Positions 1 to 9,000 of a DNA stretch of 20,359 nucleotides are shown here, piece after piece (positions within the stretch are counted from its first letter, which is position 1; each line of letters begins with the position of its first letter). The stretch is from Caryophanales bacterium UBA7278 (GTDB lineage: Bacteria > Bacillota_I > Bacilli_A > RFN20 > CAG-826). A program made the position numbers and the translations under genes. Below the pieces are notes generated by a model that did no database searches, was not told where the DNA came from, and worked only from the letters and a program-made list of their open reading frames with translations. The stretch covers positions 1-20,359 of the forward strand of contig DKRQ01000023.1 of NCBI GenBank assembly GCA_002472275.1, written 5' to 3'.

Positions 1-19
1 ATTTGCTGGTATATCTAGG

Positions 20-44
20 AAAAAAGGCCGGGGTGCGCCCGACC
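20..44 (-). terminator. Rho-independent terminator of the capE-capF-capG operon
   Basis: Read on the minus strand, a 7-bp GC-rich stem (GGTCGGG with CCCGGCC, one G-T wobble) closes a short loop and is followed directly by six T. It lies about 12 bases after the capG stop codon, so it ends the three-gene operon. Confidence 0.85.
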
Positions 45-55
45 TATGGAAGTCT

Positions 56-1180
56 TTACTTAAGCCAAGTCGTTTTGTTGACGATCTTCGCGTAGCTTTG
101 GATGATCCTGACCACGCGGATAGAGGTGTTCGTGACCTCATAGAATTCGCTTGGGATCATCGGTTCCTTGTTCTTGGCCATCTCAATGGCGAGCTCGGTC
201 GCGGAGATGACGTCCTCGGATTTGATGCCACCGACGACGATCGTCCCGGCGTCAAGCCCTTCGGGGCGTTCGGTCGAGGTCCTGATGAGGACCGCGGGGA
301 AGTTGAGGATGGAGGATTCCTCGGTGAGGGTTCCGGAGTCGCTAAGGACGCAGAGGGCGTTGCTTTGCAGTTTCACGTACTCGAAGAGCCCAAAGGGTTT
401 GGTGTTTTTGACCAAAGGATGGAACTTGAAGCCCCTCTTCTCGATCCATTTCCTGGAGCGGGGGTGGGTGCTGTAGATAACGGGAATCTGATACTTCTCG
501 GCGATCGCGTTGATCGAATTCATGAGTTCCATGAAATTCTCCTCGATGTCGATGTTCTCCTCCCTGTGGGCGGAGACGACGATGTATTTCCCTTTCTCTA
601 AGCCAAGATCTTCTAGGACTTTGGAGGATTCGATTTCCTTTTTGTGCTTATCAAGGACTTCCTTCATCGGGGAGCCCGTGACGAAGATGGTCTTGCCATC
701 CACCCCTTCGGAAAGGAGGTATCTCCTGGCGTTTTCCGTATAGGGAAGATTGACGTCGGAGATCCTGTCGACGATGGTCCTATTGGTCATCTCGGCGACG
801 TTCCAGTCCCAGCAACGGTTGCCCGCTTCCATATGGAAGATCGGGGTTTTCAGCCTTTTGGCGGAAATCGCGGAAAGGGCGGAGTTGGTATCGCCCAGGA
901 TCAAAACCGCGTCTGGTTTTTCCTTGGCGATCAGTTCATAGGATTTGGCGATGACGTTGCCCATCGTCTCCCCGAGGTCTTTGCCAGCGCAGTCGAGGTA
1001 ATAATCGGGCGCCCTTAGGCCAAGCTGCTCAAAGAAGATCTGATTAAGCTCGTAGTCATAGTTTTGCCCAGTATGGACCAAAATGTGGTCGAAGTATTTG
1101 TCGCAGGCCTTGATCGTTTCGGCCAAACGGATGATCTCGGGCCTGGTGCCGAGGATCGTCATCACTTTCATCTTGCTCAT
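56..1180 (-). CDS. capG: UDP-GlcNAc 2-epimerase-type enzyme of UDP-FucNAc synthesis (CapG/FnlC-like)
   Basis: A 374-residue member of the non-hydrolysing UDP-N-acetylglucosamine 2-epimerase family (WecB fold). The N-terminus has the family signature GTRPE (residues 11-15), followed by an ILGDTNS loop, a HMEAGNR segment and SAHREEN in the nucleotide-binding half. In the capE-capF-capG pathway this enzyme does the last C2 epimerisation, turning UDP-L-PneNAc into UDP-L-FucNAc in the cytosol. That assignment rests on the two genes before it; alone it could be read as an ordinary WecB/MnaA enzyme. Its ATG overlaps the capF stop in an ATGA, indicating translational coupling. A second possible start lies three codons in (M4). 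It is the last gene of the operon, with a terminator just after it. Confidence 0.9.
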   Translation of the reverse strand: MSKMKVMTILGTRPEIIRLAETIKACDKYFDHILVHTGQNYDYELNQIFFEQLGLRAPDYYLDCAGKDLGETMGNVIAKSYELIAKEKPDAVLILGDTNSALSAISAKRLKTPIFHMEAGNRCWDWNVAEMTNRTIVDRISDVNLPYTENARRYLLSEGVDGKTIFVTGSPMKEVLDKHKKEIESSKVLEDLGLEKGKYIVVSAHREENIDIEENFMELMNSINAIAEKYQIPVIYSTHPRSRKWIEKRGFKFHPLVKNTKPFGLFEYVKLQSNALCVLSDSGTLTEESSILNFPAVLIRTSTERPEGLDAGTIVVGGIKSEDVISATELAIEMAKNKEPMIPSEFYEVTNTSIRVVRIIQSYAKIVNKTTWLK

Positions 1181-2301
1181 GGTTCTACCTCCATTCTATA
1201 GGTGTCGTGCGTGTTTGGGTCGTAAATCTTGGAGATCCACATCACGGTGAGGCTTTCCTTGTCCCCGACGTTAGATATTTCGTGGGTGTACTCCGGGATG
1301 ATGTCGACGGGCCTAGAGCTATTCTCGTCGACCTTGTCCAGGAGCATCTCGTTGGTCTTGATGTTGCGTTGCCTGATGACCGTGCTTCCGACGACGGGAT
1401 AGAAGATTTCCTTCTTATAGGTATGGTAATGGCCGCCTTTGGTGATGCCGGGATAGGCCATGTTGATGGAAATCTGACCCCATTTCTCGGATTTGTAGAT
1501 TTCCTCGAAATAGCCCCTGTCGTCTTTGGCGTAGTTGAAGGTATACCCCTCATCGGAAAGATAGTCGCAGAAGGTCTTGAAGAGCTTCAACTCGAAGCCG
1601 CCTTTCAAAGTGGGGAGATGCCTCTTGCTTTCTATGGCTTCCTTATATCCATAGAGAAGATCGGCGAGCCTGCCCAAAGAGCAATCGTCGGTCGGGTTCA
1701 CATAGAGGACTTCTTTCTTAGGCTCAATCGAAGCGCCTTCTACGTAGGAATCGACCACCTTGAGGAACTCGAAGACGATGTCCTCAACGAAGTTATAGTG
1801 GACCACGTAATTGCGGTCCCTGATCTCGATGGGAAGGCCATGGGCGATGTTATAGCAGAAGGTGGCCGCCGCGGAATTGTAATTAGGGCGGCACCACTTG
1901 CCGTAGACATTGGCCAAACGATAGACGTAAACGGGTAGCCCTGAGGCAAAGAGAAAATCCTCGGCCTGCTTCTTGGATTTACCGTAGTCATTATCGAGAG
2001 CTGCTTGGATCGAAGAAGAGAAAATCAGCGGGGTTTTGCGCCCTTTTTTCAGGATTTTATCGATTAAATGCTTCGTGAAGTTGGCGTTTCCGTCATAGAA
2101 CTCCTCGGGTTTCAAAGGACGGTTGATTCCCGCCAAATGGATGATGAAATCCGCCTTGGATACGTATTCGTTAAGTTCTTCCTCGGTGGAACCAAGGTCG
2201 AACTCGAAAACCTCGTACCCCTTTCTTCTTAGCCAAAGGCAGGTGTGCTTCCCGAGGAATCCTTTGGCGCCGGTGACGAGAACGGAGAAGGCCTTATTCA
2301 T
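1177..2301 (-). CDS. capF: CapF: bifunctional NADPH reductase / cupin epimerase for UDP-FucNAc
   Basis: The 374 residues form two domains. Residues 1 to about 245 are an extended short-chain dehydrogenase with a GAKGFLG dinucleotide loop (11-17) and a YxxxK pair (Y106, K110). Residues about 255-374 form a cupin with candidate metal ligands H291, H293, E298 and H340 (GGHYHTYKKEIF region). S. aureus CapF has the same layout: the cupin acts as a C3 epimerase on the CapE product and the reductase then reduces C4 to give UDP-L-PneNAc. Length and domain order fit that family well. The start codon overlaps the end of capE by 8 bases, and the stop overlaps capG by 4 bases, so all three are translated from one message. 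Confidence 0.92.
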   Translation of the reverse strand: MNKAFSVLVTGAKGFLGKHTCLWLRRKGYEVFEFDLGSTEEELNEYVSKADFIIHLAGINRPLKPEEFYDGNANFTKHLIDKILKKGRKTPLIFSSSIQAALDNDYGKSKKQAEDFLFASGLPVYVYRLANVYGKWCRPNYNSAAATFCYNIAHGLPIEIRDRNYVVHYNFVEDIVFEFLKVVDSYVEGASIEPKKEVLYVNPTDDCSLGRLADLLYGYKEAIESKRHLPTLKGGFELKLFKTFCDYLSDEGYTFNYAKDDRGYFEEIYKSEKWGQISINMAYPGITKGGHYHTYKKEIFYPVVGSTVIRQRNIKTNEMLLDKVDENSSRPVDIIPEYTHEISNVGDKESLTVMWISKIYDPNTHDTYRMEVEP

Positions 2302-3487
2302 GCTGCCTGACCGGTCCTCCGAAGAGCTCGAGTTTCTTGAGCAATTGCTTCATTCCCTCGACGTCGAGCCTGCCTGTGTTATGGGAGGTGTAGGATTCGC
2401 CGAGGTTCAGCTTCTTATTGCCCATGGAGAAGTATTTATCGTAGTTGAGGTCGCGGTTATCCGCTTTGATGCAGAAGAAATTGCCCATGTCGATGGATTT
2501 GAGCATTTCCTCTTGGGTGACGAGGGTCTCATAGAGCTTCTCGCCATGGCGGGTGCCGATATAGGAGACGCCCGTTTTGGCGCCGGTCAATTCGATGACT
2601 GCCTTGGCAAGGGTCTCGATCGTCGCCGCGGGTGCCTTTTGGACGAAGAGGTCGCCCTGCTCGCCGTGTTCGAAGGCATAGAGCACCAGGTCGACCGCGT
2701 CATCGAGGGTCATCATGAAGCGGGTCATGTCGGGATTGGTAATCGTGATGGGCTTCCCTTCCTTGATTTGATGGAGGAAAAGAGGGATGACGGAGCCGCG
2801 GCTTGCCATGACGTTGCCATAACGGGTGAGGCAAAGAACCGTGTCGCCGGGAAGGAGCTGGCGGGAACGAGCGATGACGTTTTTCTCCATCAAGGCCTTG
2901 GAAATGCCCATCGCGTTGATCGGGTAGGCAGCTTTGTCGGTGGAAAGGAAGATGGCCTTTTTGACGTGGTTGCGGACGCAGGCGGTGATGACGTTGTCAC
3001 TGCCGATCACGTTGGTGCGGACCGCCTCCATCGGATAGAATTCGCAGGAAGGAACTTGCTTAAGGGCGGCCGCGGAGAAGACATAGTCGACCCCTTTGAA
3101 GGCGTCGATGATGGAATCGAGATTCCTGACGTCGCCGATATAGAACTTCAGTTTGGGGTTGTTGTAGTCCTTCCTCATGTCGTCCTGCTTCTTCTCGTCG
3201 CGGGAGAGGATGCGGATTTCCTTGATGTCGGTGTTGAGGAACCTATCGACGACCGCATGGCCGAAGGAACCGGTTCCGCCGGTGATCAAGAGGACTTTGC
3301 CTTTGAGGATGGAAGTGTCTTTGGCGGCGAACTCCATCAGCTTCTCCTTGATTCGTTCAAGTCTTAGCTGATCGGCGCCGACCTCGTCGTTTTCATATTG
3401 GACGAAAGTGCGGTGCGAAACGCCGACAACCTCCGCTGCTTCTTTTTGTGTCAACTTGCAGTTCTTGCGTAATTCTTTAAGACTCAT
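2294..3487 (-). CDS. capE: CapE: UDP-GlcNAc 4,6-dehydratase/5-epimerase with N-terminal HTH domain
   Basis: Residues about 60-397 match CapE closely from memory of the S. aureus enzyme: GGTGSFG at 70-76, a KQVPSCEF stretch, STDK (182-185), the unusual MxxxK catalytic pair (M193, K197) in place of YxxxK, and GTRHGEK. It converts UDP-GlcNAc to 4-keto-6-deoxy sugars, the first step to UDP-L-FucNAc. Ordinary CapE is about 340 residues. This protein has some 55 more at the front, which read as a Cro/C1-type helix-turn-helix (residues 3-45, LTQKEAAEVVGVS then a recognition helix ending VQYEN). The upstream ATG has AAGGAG six bases away, so the fusion is probably made. A second AAGGAG-spaced ATG at 3337 (M51) could give plain CapE. 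First gene of the operon, divergent from the permease gene. Confidence 0.92.
   Translation of the reverse strand: MSLKELRKNCKLTQKEAAEVVGVSHRTFVQYENDEVGADQLRLERIKEKLMEFAAKDTSILKGKVLLITGGTGSFGHAVVDRFLNTDIKEIRILSRDEKKQDDMRKDYNNPKLKFYIGDVRNLDSIIDAFKGVDYVFSAAALKQVPSCEFYPMEAVRTNVIGSDNVITACVRNHVKKAIFLSTDKAAYPINAMGISKALMEKNVIARSRQLLPGDTVLCLTRYGNVMASRGSVIPLFLHQIKEGKPITITNPDMTRFMMTLDDAVDLVLYAFEHGEQGDLFVQKAPAATIETLAKAVIELTGAKTGVSYIGTRHGEKLYETLVTQEEMLKSIDMGNFFCIKADNRDLNYDKYFSMGNKKLNLGESYTSHNTGRLDVEGMKQLLKKLELFGGPVRQHE
3344..3349 (-). promoter_or_regulatory. Possible internal ribosome binding site inside capE
   Basis: The minus strand reads AAGGAG, then six bases, then ATG at 3337 in the capE frame. Starting there would give a 347-residue protein without the helix-turn-helix, close to normal CapE length. 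The same bases encode Ile-Lys-Glu-Lys-Leu, so the match could be chance. Confidence 0.4.
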
Positions 3488-3606
3488 AAAGGACTCCTTG
3501 GCACTTAATATATATTAATAAGGTTTATATAGGAAGCAGAAAGCGCAGTTTTTGCATTTTTCTTATCCACAATCACGGAAAGGAAAAACCATTTCTCCGC
3601 TTTTCT

Positions 3607-3636
3607 TTGCCAAAGGCGTCCGTATGCCCCTACAAT
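3607..3636 (+). promoter_or_regulatory. Sigma-A-type promoter for the permease-dehydrogenase operon
   Basis: TTGCCA at 3607-3612 (5 of 6 to consensus), an 18-base spacer, then TACAAT at 3631-3636 (5 of 6). Transcription would begin near 3643, leaving a leader of roughly 37 bases that contains the strong ribosome site AAAGGAGG at 3665-3672. The opposite strand is AT-rich near 3505-3535 and probably holds the capE promoter, but no clear -35/-10 pair could be picked there. Confidence 0.6.
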
Positions 3637-3679
3637 TGAAAGGCTTCGCGAACATACCTTAGCTAAAGGAGGATAACCT

Positions 3680-4852
3680 ATGTTCATCACCTACGCCTCG
3701 ATGGCGGACAACCTCGCCAAGGCGATGTCGAACCAAACCCTCTGGACCAACATCGTCAAGACGGTTGTCTTCATCGCCCTCGGTTTCTTCTTCACGAAAA
3801 AGAAACTGCTCCCCGACGCGACCGGGAAGGTCCTGACCAAATTCGTCATGGCCGTCGCCCTGCCCTGCCTCGCGTTCTGTTCCTTCATGAAGGGATTCAC
3901 CGTCAACGAAGGCGTCGGGGCCATCGTGAACTTCATCCTGGGCTTCGTCTTCTACATCCTTTTCATCTTCATCGGAAAGCTGCTCTTCATCTGGGTCAAG
4001 GACAAAAACAAGAGGGAAATCCTCCCGGTTTTGTTCGCCTTTGGCTCCACCACTTTCTTCTCTTACCCCCTCGTCTCTTCCATTTATGGAAGCGTCGCCG
4101 GCAACTACTTCAACATCATGAACGTCGCCTATCGCGTCTTCCTCTATAGTTACGCCTACCTCGTCGTCTCCGGCATCAAGCTCGGCAAGAAAAACAGGGC
4201 CGAGGAAGTCGCCGATCAAGGCGAGCAAAAAGGCGCCGATATCAAAGGCATTCTTAAAAGAGTCTTCCTCAACCCAATCCTCATCGCGACCTTTGCCGGC
4301 CTCATCCTCTGGGTCCTCCAGGCCATCCCGGGCGTGAACTTCATCACCCTCGATCCTTACTCTGGCAAGGAACTCGCCACCCCCGTCGCCTTCTGGAGAT
4401 TCGACGTCACCCTCCCCTGGTTCTACCAGGCCGCGAACACCCTCGGCGGCATCGCCTCGACGATCATCCTCTTCGCGATCGGCTGCACCCTCGGCGGCGG
4501 TTCCGTCAAAGCGGCGGCCACCGATAAGTACGCCTGGATCTGGACCGCGATCAAAGTCGTGGTCGCCCCGGCCATCGTCCTCCTCATCCTCTTCGGCGTC
4601 GAAGCCATCGCCAAAGCATCCGGCCATCCCGAGATCATCACCCTCGAAACCGTGCAATCCTCCGTCTTCACTTGGCTCGCCCCGGCGGCCACCGTCGCGG
4701 TCGGCTATTGCATCAACTTCGACCGTGAGAAGGAAATGGCGTCCCACATCTCCCTCATCGGCACCTTCGGCTCCGTCATCGGCGTCGTCATCTGGGTCAT
4801 TCTTCTCGTCGTCGTGGAAGCCTCTGGGTTCTTCCCCGCGCTCGTTGGCTAA
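3680..4852 (+). CDS. AEC-family membrane permease (auxin efflux carrier/malate permease type)
   Basis: A 390-residue, very hydrophobic protein with about ten membrane spans in two halves of five. The halves are separated by a charged cytoplasmic loop at about 168-195 (KLGKKNRAEEVADQGEQKG). The first span ends in FTKKKLLP, followed by a segment rich in small residues with LPCLAF, both typical of AEC transporters. Known members carry organic acids such as malate or lactate, or amino acids; the substrate here cannot be read from the sequence. It is longer than many AEC proteins (about 310 residues), mainly from extended loops at 215-250 and 308-325. The start is fixed by AAAGGAGG seven bases upstream. 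A hydroxyacid dehydrogenase gene follows after 15 bases, so a 2-hydroxy or 2-keto acid is a reasonable guess. Confidence 0.82.
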   Translation: MFITYASMADNLAKAMSNQTLWTNIVKTVVFIALGFFFTKKKLLPDATGKVLTKFVMAVALPCLAFCSFMKGFTVNEGVGAIVNFILGFVFYILFIFIGKLLFIWVKDKNKREILPVLFAFGSTTFFSYPLVSSIYGSVAGNYFNIMNVAYRVFLYSYAYLVVSGIKLGKKNRAEEVADQGEQKGADIKGILKRVFLNPILIATFAGLILWVLQAIPGVNFITLDPYSGKELATPVAFWRFDVTLPWFYQAANTLGGIASTIILFAIGCTLGGGSVKAAATDKYAWIWTAIKVVVAPAIVLLILFGVEAIAKASGHPEIITLETVQSSVFTWLAPAATVAVGYCINFDREKEMASHISLIGTFGSVIGVVIWVILLVVVEASGFFPALVG

Positions 4853-4867
4853 TAAGGAGTTACGTAC

Positions 4868-5872
4868 ATGGAAAAGAAAATCATCTGCTTCGGTTGCAGG
4901 GACTACGAAAAGCCCTACTTCGAAAAGCTTGGCAAGCAATACGGGTATGAGCTCGTTTTGCGCCCCGAATACATCGGCAACGACACCTGGGAACTCGCCA
5001 AAGGCTATGAGATCGTCATGGTCAGAGGCGGCTGCCACCTAGACGCCGAACACATGAAGTTGCTCAAAGAGCACGGCCTCAAATATTACCTCACGAGGAC
5101 CGCCGGCTATAACCACGTCGACGTGGAAGCCTGCAAGGCCCTCGGCATCGAAACGGCATTCGTCCCCGGGTATTCGCCTAACGCGATCTCCGAACTCGCG
5201 GTGACCCTCGCCATGATGCTTCTCCGCAACGCCGTCTACACAGTCGATTTGGCCTCCAAAGGCAAGTTCAAGGTCACCTCGGGGATGTTCTCCCGCGAGG
5301 TCAGAGGTTGCACCGTCGGCATCCTAGGATGCGGCAGGATCGGCTGCACCACCGCCTCCCTTTTCAAGGGGCTCGGCGCCAGGGTCATCGGTTATGACCC
5401 CTTCCCTAGCGACTACGCGAAAAGCCTCATGGAGATGAAAGAAGCCAACGAGGTCTTCGAAGAAGCCGATATCATCGTCGTCCATATGGCCTATTTCAAA
5501 GGTAAGAACGACAACTTCGTCAACGCGGAAAAAATCGCCCTCATGAAGCCCGGCTCCATCATCGTCAACGTCGCCCGTGGCGAGGTCATGGATACCGAAG
5601 CCGCCGTGGCGGCGATCAAGTCCGGCCATTTGGCGGGCTTAGGGATCGATGTCATCGCCAACGAAGGGTCTTTGTTCAACAAAGAATTCGACCCCAAGCA
5701 CATGGATAACCCCCTCCACCAGGACCTCGTGGACCTCTATCCGAAGGTCTTGGTCACCCCCCATATCGGCTCGGCGACCGACCTCGCCCTGGTCGACATG
5801 ATCGAGATATCGCTCAAGAACATGGACGAATACCTCGAGACGGGCAAATGCCGCAATTCCCTCATCAAATAA
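4868..5872 (+). CDS. D-2-hydroxyacid dehydrogenase (D-lactate dehydrogenase type)
   Basis: A 334-residue NAD-dependent D-isomer-specific 2-hydroxyacid dehydrogenase of normal length. The nucleotide fold shows GCGRIG (154-159) with an acidic D177 in YDPFP, which favours NAD over NADP. The catalytic set is complete: R237 in NVARGE, E266 in ANEGSLF and H299 in TPHIGS. The YLTRTAGYNHVD segment and the overall order resemble fermentative D-lactate dehydrogenases and VanH, so it probably interconverts pyruvate and D-lactate. Related enzymes act on other 2-keto acids, and substrate choice is not proven. AAGGAG at 4854-4859 sits eight bases before the ATG and directly after the permease stop, so the two genes form an operon. 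A terminator follows. Confidence 0.9.
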   Translation: MEKKIICFGCRDYEKPYFEKLGKQYGYELVLRPEYIGNDTWELAKGYEIVMVRGGCHLDAEHMKLLKEHGLKYYLTRTAGYNHVDVEACKALGIETAFVPGYSPNAISELAVTLAMMLLRNAVYTVDLASKGKFKVTSGMFSREVRGCTVGILGCGRIGCTTASLFKGLGARVIGYDPFPSDYAKSLMEMKEANEVFEEADIIVVHMAYFKGKNDNFVNAEKIALMKPGSIIVNVARGEVMDTEAAVAAIKSGHLAGLGIDVIANEGSLFNKEFDPKHMDNPLHQDLVDLYPKVLVTPHIGSATDLALVDMIEISLKNMDEYLETGKCRNSLIK

Positions 5873-5877
5873 CCCCT

Positions 5878-5907
5878 AAGGCGGTCCAAACGGGCCGTCT
5901 TTTCTTT
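5878..5907 (+). terminator. Rho-independent terminator after the dehydrogenase gene
   Basis: AAGGCGGTCC and GGGCCGTCTT pair as a 10-bp stem (two G-T wobbles) around a four-base loop, followed by a T-rich tail. It lies six bases after the stop codon and separates this operon from the NRPS operon. Confidence 0.8.
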
Positions 5908-5949
5908 GCTATGCCTACTTTGGCAAAAAAAGCATCTTTGCTTTTCGCG

Positions 5950-5997
5950 TTTCCTGCGTGAAAATATCTAGGAAATCACGATTATTTATTAATAATC
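5950..5997 (+). promoter_or_regulatory. Inverted repeats in the NRPS operon leader
   Basis: Three inverted repeats crowd the 70 bases before the NRPS gene. TTTCCT (5950-5955) pairs with AGGAAA (5970-5975), CGTGA (5957-5961) with TCACG (5976-5980), and GATTATT (5980-5986) with AATAATC (5991-5997) around TATT. The first two pairs interlock, so they cannot form as simple hairpins together. The third is AT-rich and ends ten bases before the GGAGG ribosome site at 6008-6012. They could be operators or alternative RNA folds. I could not choose a convincing -35/-10 pair in this region. Confidence 0.4.
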
Positions 5998-6019
5998 CCA
6001 GCATAGCGGAGGCCTTTTT

Positions 6020-9000
6020 ATGAGAAAAGCCATTGCCACCCAGGAAGTCCTAGGAATCTATCTTTCCTGTTTGCAGGAGACCTTAGCCTATAACCTCCCC
6101 ACTTTGATCCCGATTGGTAAGCGCGGGGAAGCGAACGTCAGGAAAGCCCTAGAAGCCGTCCTCGCCGCCCATCCTCACCTTAACGCGAGGCTATCGATGG
6201 AAGAGGGCGTCCTCTATCAAGAGGAGGTCGAGGCTCCGTTAGAACTTTCTTGCCTCAAGGTCAAGGAAATCGACCGCGCCAGTTTGGTCCGTCCTTTCAA
6301 GTTGCTTGAGGCGCCTTTGTACCGCTTTGAATTCATCGAGACCCCTGAAGGGAATTACCTTTTCTCCGACTTCCATCACGTTTTGATGGATGGCTTCTCG
6401 CTCACCCTCTTCTACAAAGAATTCGCCCTGGCTTTGGAAGGACAACCCATCGGCAAAGAAGGCGATGGATCCTATTTGGCTTGCCTCGACCAAGAAAAGG
6501 CTAGGCAAGGCGAGGTCTACCAAGAGGACAAGAAATATTACGAAGAAACCTTTGGTGGGGTCGACGTCGATAGCCTACCCACCCAGGACAAGGCCGACGA
6601 AAAAGTGGCCTACGCCCGTTTCGACATGGCGCTTTTGGGGATCAAAGACGATTCCTTGCTCCCCTTCCTCAAGAAGGTCGGCGTGCGCCGCTCTTCCTTC
6701 TTCCTTGGCGTGTCCGCGCTCACCCTCGGCCTATATTCCTTTTCCGAGGAAGCGAGCTTCGCCTTCGTCCATAATGGAAGGGGCGAAAAGCAAAAGGATG
6801 CCTATGGCATGTTTGTCCGCACGCTTCCTTTCTACGCTAGTGGCTTCGACCAGGGCCCGATCGCCGATTTCCTTTTCAAGGTGGAGCAGCAACGCCTCGA
6901 GGTCACCAAGAGAAGCTCCTATTCCTTTCTCGACGTCGTCAAGGACCTTGGCTTCCACCCCGAGATCCTCATCTCCTATCAGGGCGACTATTACTACGAG
7001 ACCGTCCTAGACGGCAAAAAGGTCGAGGTGGAACTCCTCCCCGTCGGCGATGGCAAGGAAAAGATCACGCTTGAAATCTTCCATAGGGACAGCTCCTACT
7101 TCGTCAGGGCGGAATATCGCGCCGATCTCTACGAAGAGGAAAGCATCCGCCACCTGATCGCCTCGCTCGACCACTATGGGGAGCAGGTCATGGCCAAAAA
7201 GAATCTCGAGGACATCGATCCCTGCGGCAAGGAAGACCTCGCCATCCTCGATTCCTATAACGAAGTAGACCTGAGCGACTACGATTTCTCGCGCGATTTC
7301 GTCGATGACATCCGCGACCAAATCAAGGCTTCCCCCGCCACCCCCGCGGTCGTCTGTAATGGCAAGCAAATAACCTATGGTGAACTCGGAGATTTGTCCG
7401 ACCGCATCGCCGACTACCTCCTTTCCAAGAAACTCCCCCGCCAAAGCGTCGTCTCGATCTTGGTGGGCCGCGATTTGGCCATGGGCTATGCCCCGGTTGG
7501 GGTTTTGAAGGCGGGCCTAGCTTATCAGCCCCTTGATCCCTCCTACCCCGATGAACGACTCATCTTCATGATGGAGGACGCCGACGCGAAGTTGCTCATC
7601 TGCCAAAGGGGACTAGAAGAACGCGTCCCCTCCTATAAGGGACCGATTCTCTTCCTCGATGAAATCCCAGGGCTCCTCCACCTTAACCTCGCCCAGCCCA
7701 AAGCCGACCCCCACGACCTCTACATCATGCTTTATACTTCCGGTTCTACCGGAAAACCAAAAGGCGTGCAGCTAGAGCACCATAATATCTCCGCGTTCGT
7801 CCAGTGGCAGCGCAAAGCCTACGGGTATAAAGCCGGCCAAGCCTGCTTTGCCTATGCCTCCTTCGGCTTCGATGCGAACATGTTCGACCTTTATGGCGCT
7901 CTCACCAACGGCATGACCCTCCACGTCATCCCCGAGGAAATGAGACTCGACCTGCCCCGCATCGCCTCCTATTTGAAGGAAAACCACATCAAATACGGCC
8001 TCATGACCACCCAAGTCGGCCGCCAGTTCTCGGAATCCGAAGGCGAGACCCCGCTCGACACCTTGCTCGTCGGCGGCGAGAAGCTCGTCCCGGTCGAACC
8101 CCCGAAGGCTTTCCGGCTAGAAAACGGCTACGGCCCGACCGAATGCACGATCATCGTCTCTCATTTCGAGGTCGACCGCCTCTATTACCGCGTCCCGATT
8201 GGCAAAGTATTGCCGATTTCCCACGCCTTCATCTGCGATAAGAAGATGAGGCGCATCCCCTATGGGGCCCCTGGCTTCCTCTTCATCTCCGGCCACCAGG
8301 TCGGAAGAGGCTACCTAAACCGCCCCGAGGAAAACAAAAAGGCCTTCATCGAAAACCCCTTTGAGGATGGCGTCTACAAAAAGATGTACCACACCGGCGA
8401 CGTCGTCCGCTTCCTCAAAGACGGCACCCTCGATTTCATCGGCAGGAAGGACGGGCAGGTCAAGATCCGCGGCTTCCGCATCGAGCTAAGCGAAGTCGAG
8501 CGCGTTTTGCGCGAATACCCAGGCGTCGAGGACGCGACCGTGCAGGCCTTCCCCGCCGCAAGCGGAGGCATGTTCATCGCGGGCTATGTCGTCGGCAAGA
8601 AGGAGTTCGACCTCGACGACATCAAGGCCTTCATCGGCGAGAGGAAACCTCCCTACATGGTGCCCGAGGCCCTCATGCAGCTAGAGGCCATCCCTCTCAA
8701 TCAGAACTCCAAGGTCAATAAGCGCGCCCTGCCGATTCCCACTAGGCAAAAGGGCGAAATCATCGCCCCCGCTAACGAGGTGGAAGCCAAGGTGCTAGAA
8801 GTCACCAAGAAGGTTTTGGGCTACGACGAAGTCGGCGTCACCACCGACCTCTTCGAAGCGGGCCTCACTTCCATCTCCTCCATCCGTTACATGGGCATGC
8901 TCTCCAAGGAATGCGGCATCGACCTCTCCACCAAGGAACTCCATGACCACCCGACCGTCAGGGAACTTTGCTCCCTTATCGGGGAGGGTGAAGAGGAGAT

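Noticed and set aside
98..3367. Long plus-strand open frames opposite capG, capF and capE
   Set aside because: They are antisense shadows with low-complexity composition and no family resemblance.
3505..3690. A 61-codon minus-strand frame in the capE/permease intergenic region
   Set aside because: It has no clear ribosome site, covers the permease promoter and leader, and resembles nothing known.
3659..5038. A 459-codon open frame on the minus strand opposite the permease and the start of the dehydrogenase gene
   Set aside because: Its translation is an Asp/Glu/Gly-rich string typical of the antisense of C-ending codons. The opposite strand encodes two clearly recognised proteins with good ribosome sites.
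5950..5980. Pseudoknot in the NRPS leader
   Set aside because: The two interlocking stems would leave no bases in the loop that must cross a 6-bp stem, so the geometry is poor. Alternative hairpins or protein sites are likelier.
5930..6019. SigB-type promoter for the NRPS operon, expected if the partner switch controls a general-stress sigma factor
   Set aside because: No GTTT...GGGTA-like pair at proper spacing was found. No sigma factor gene is in the window.
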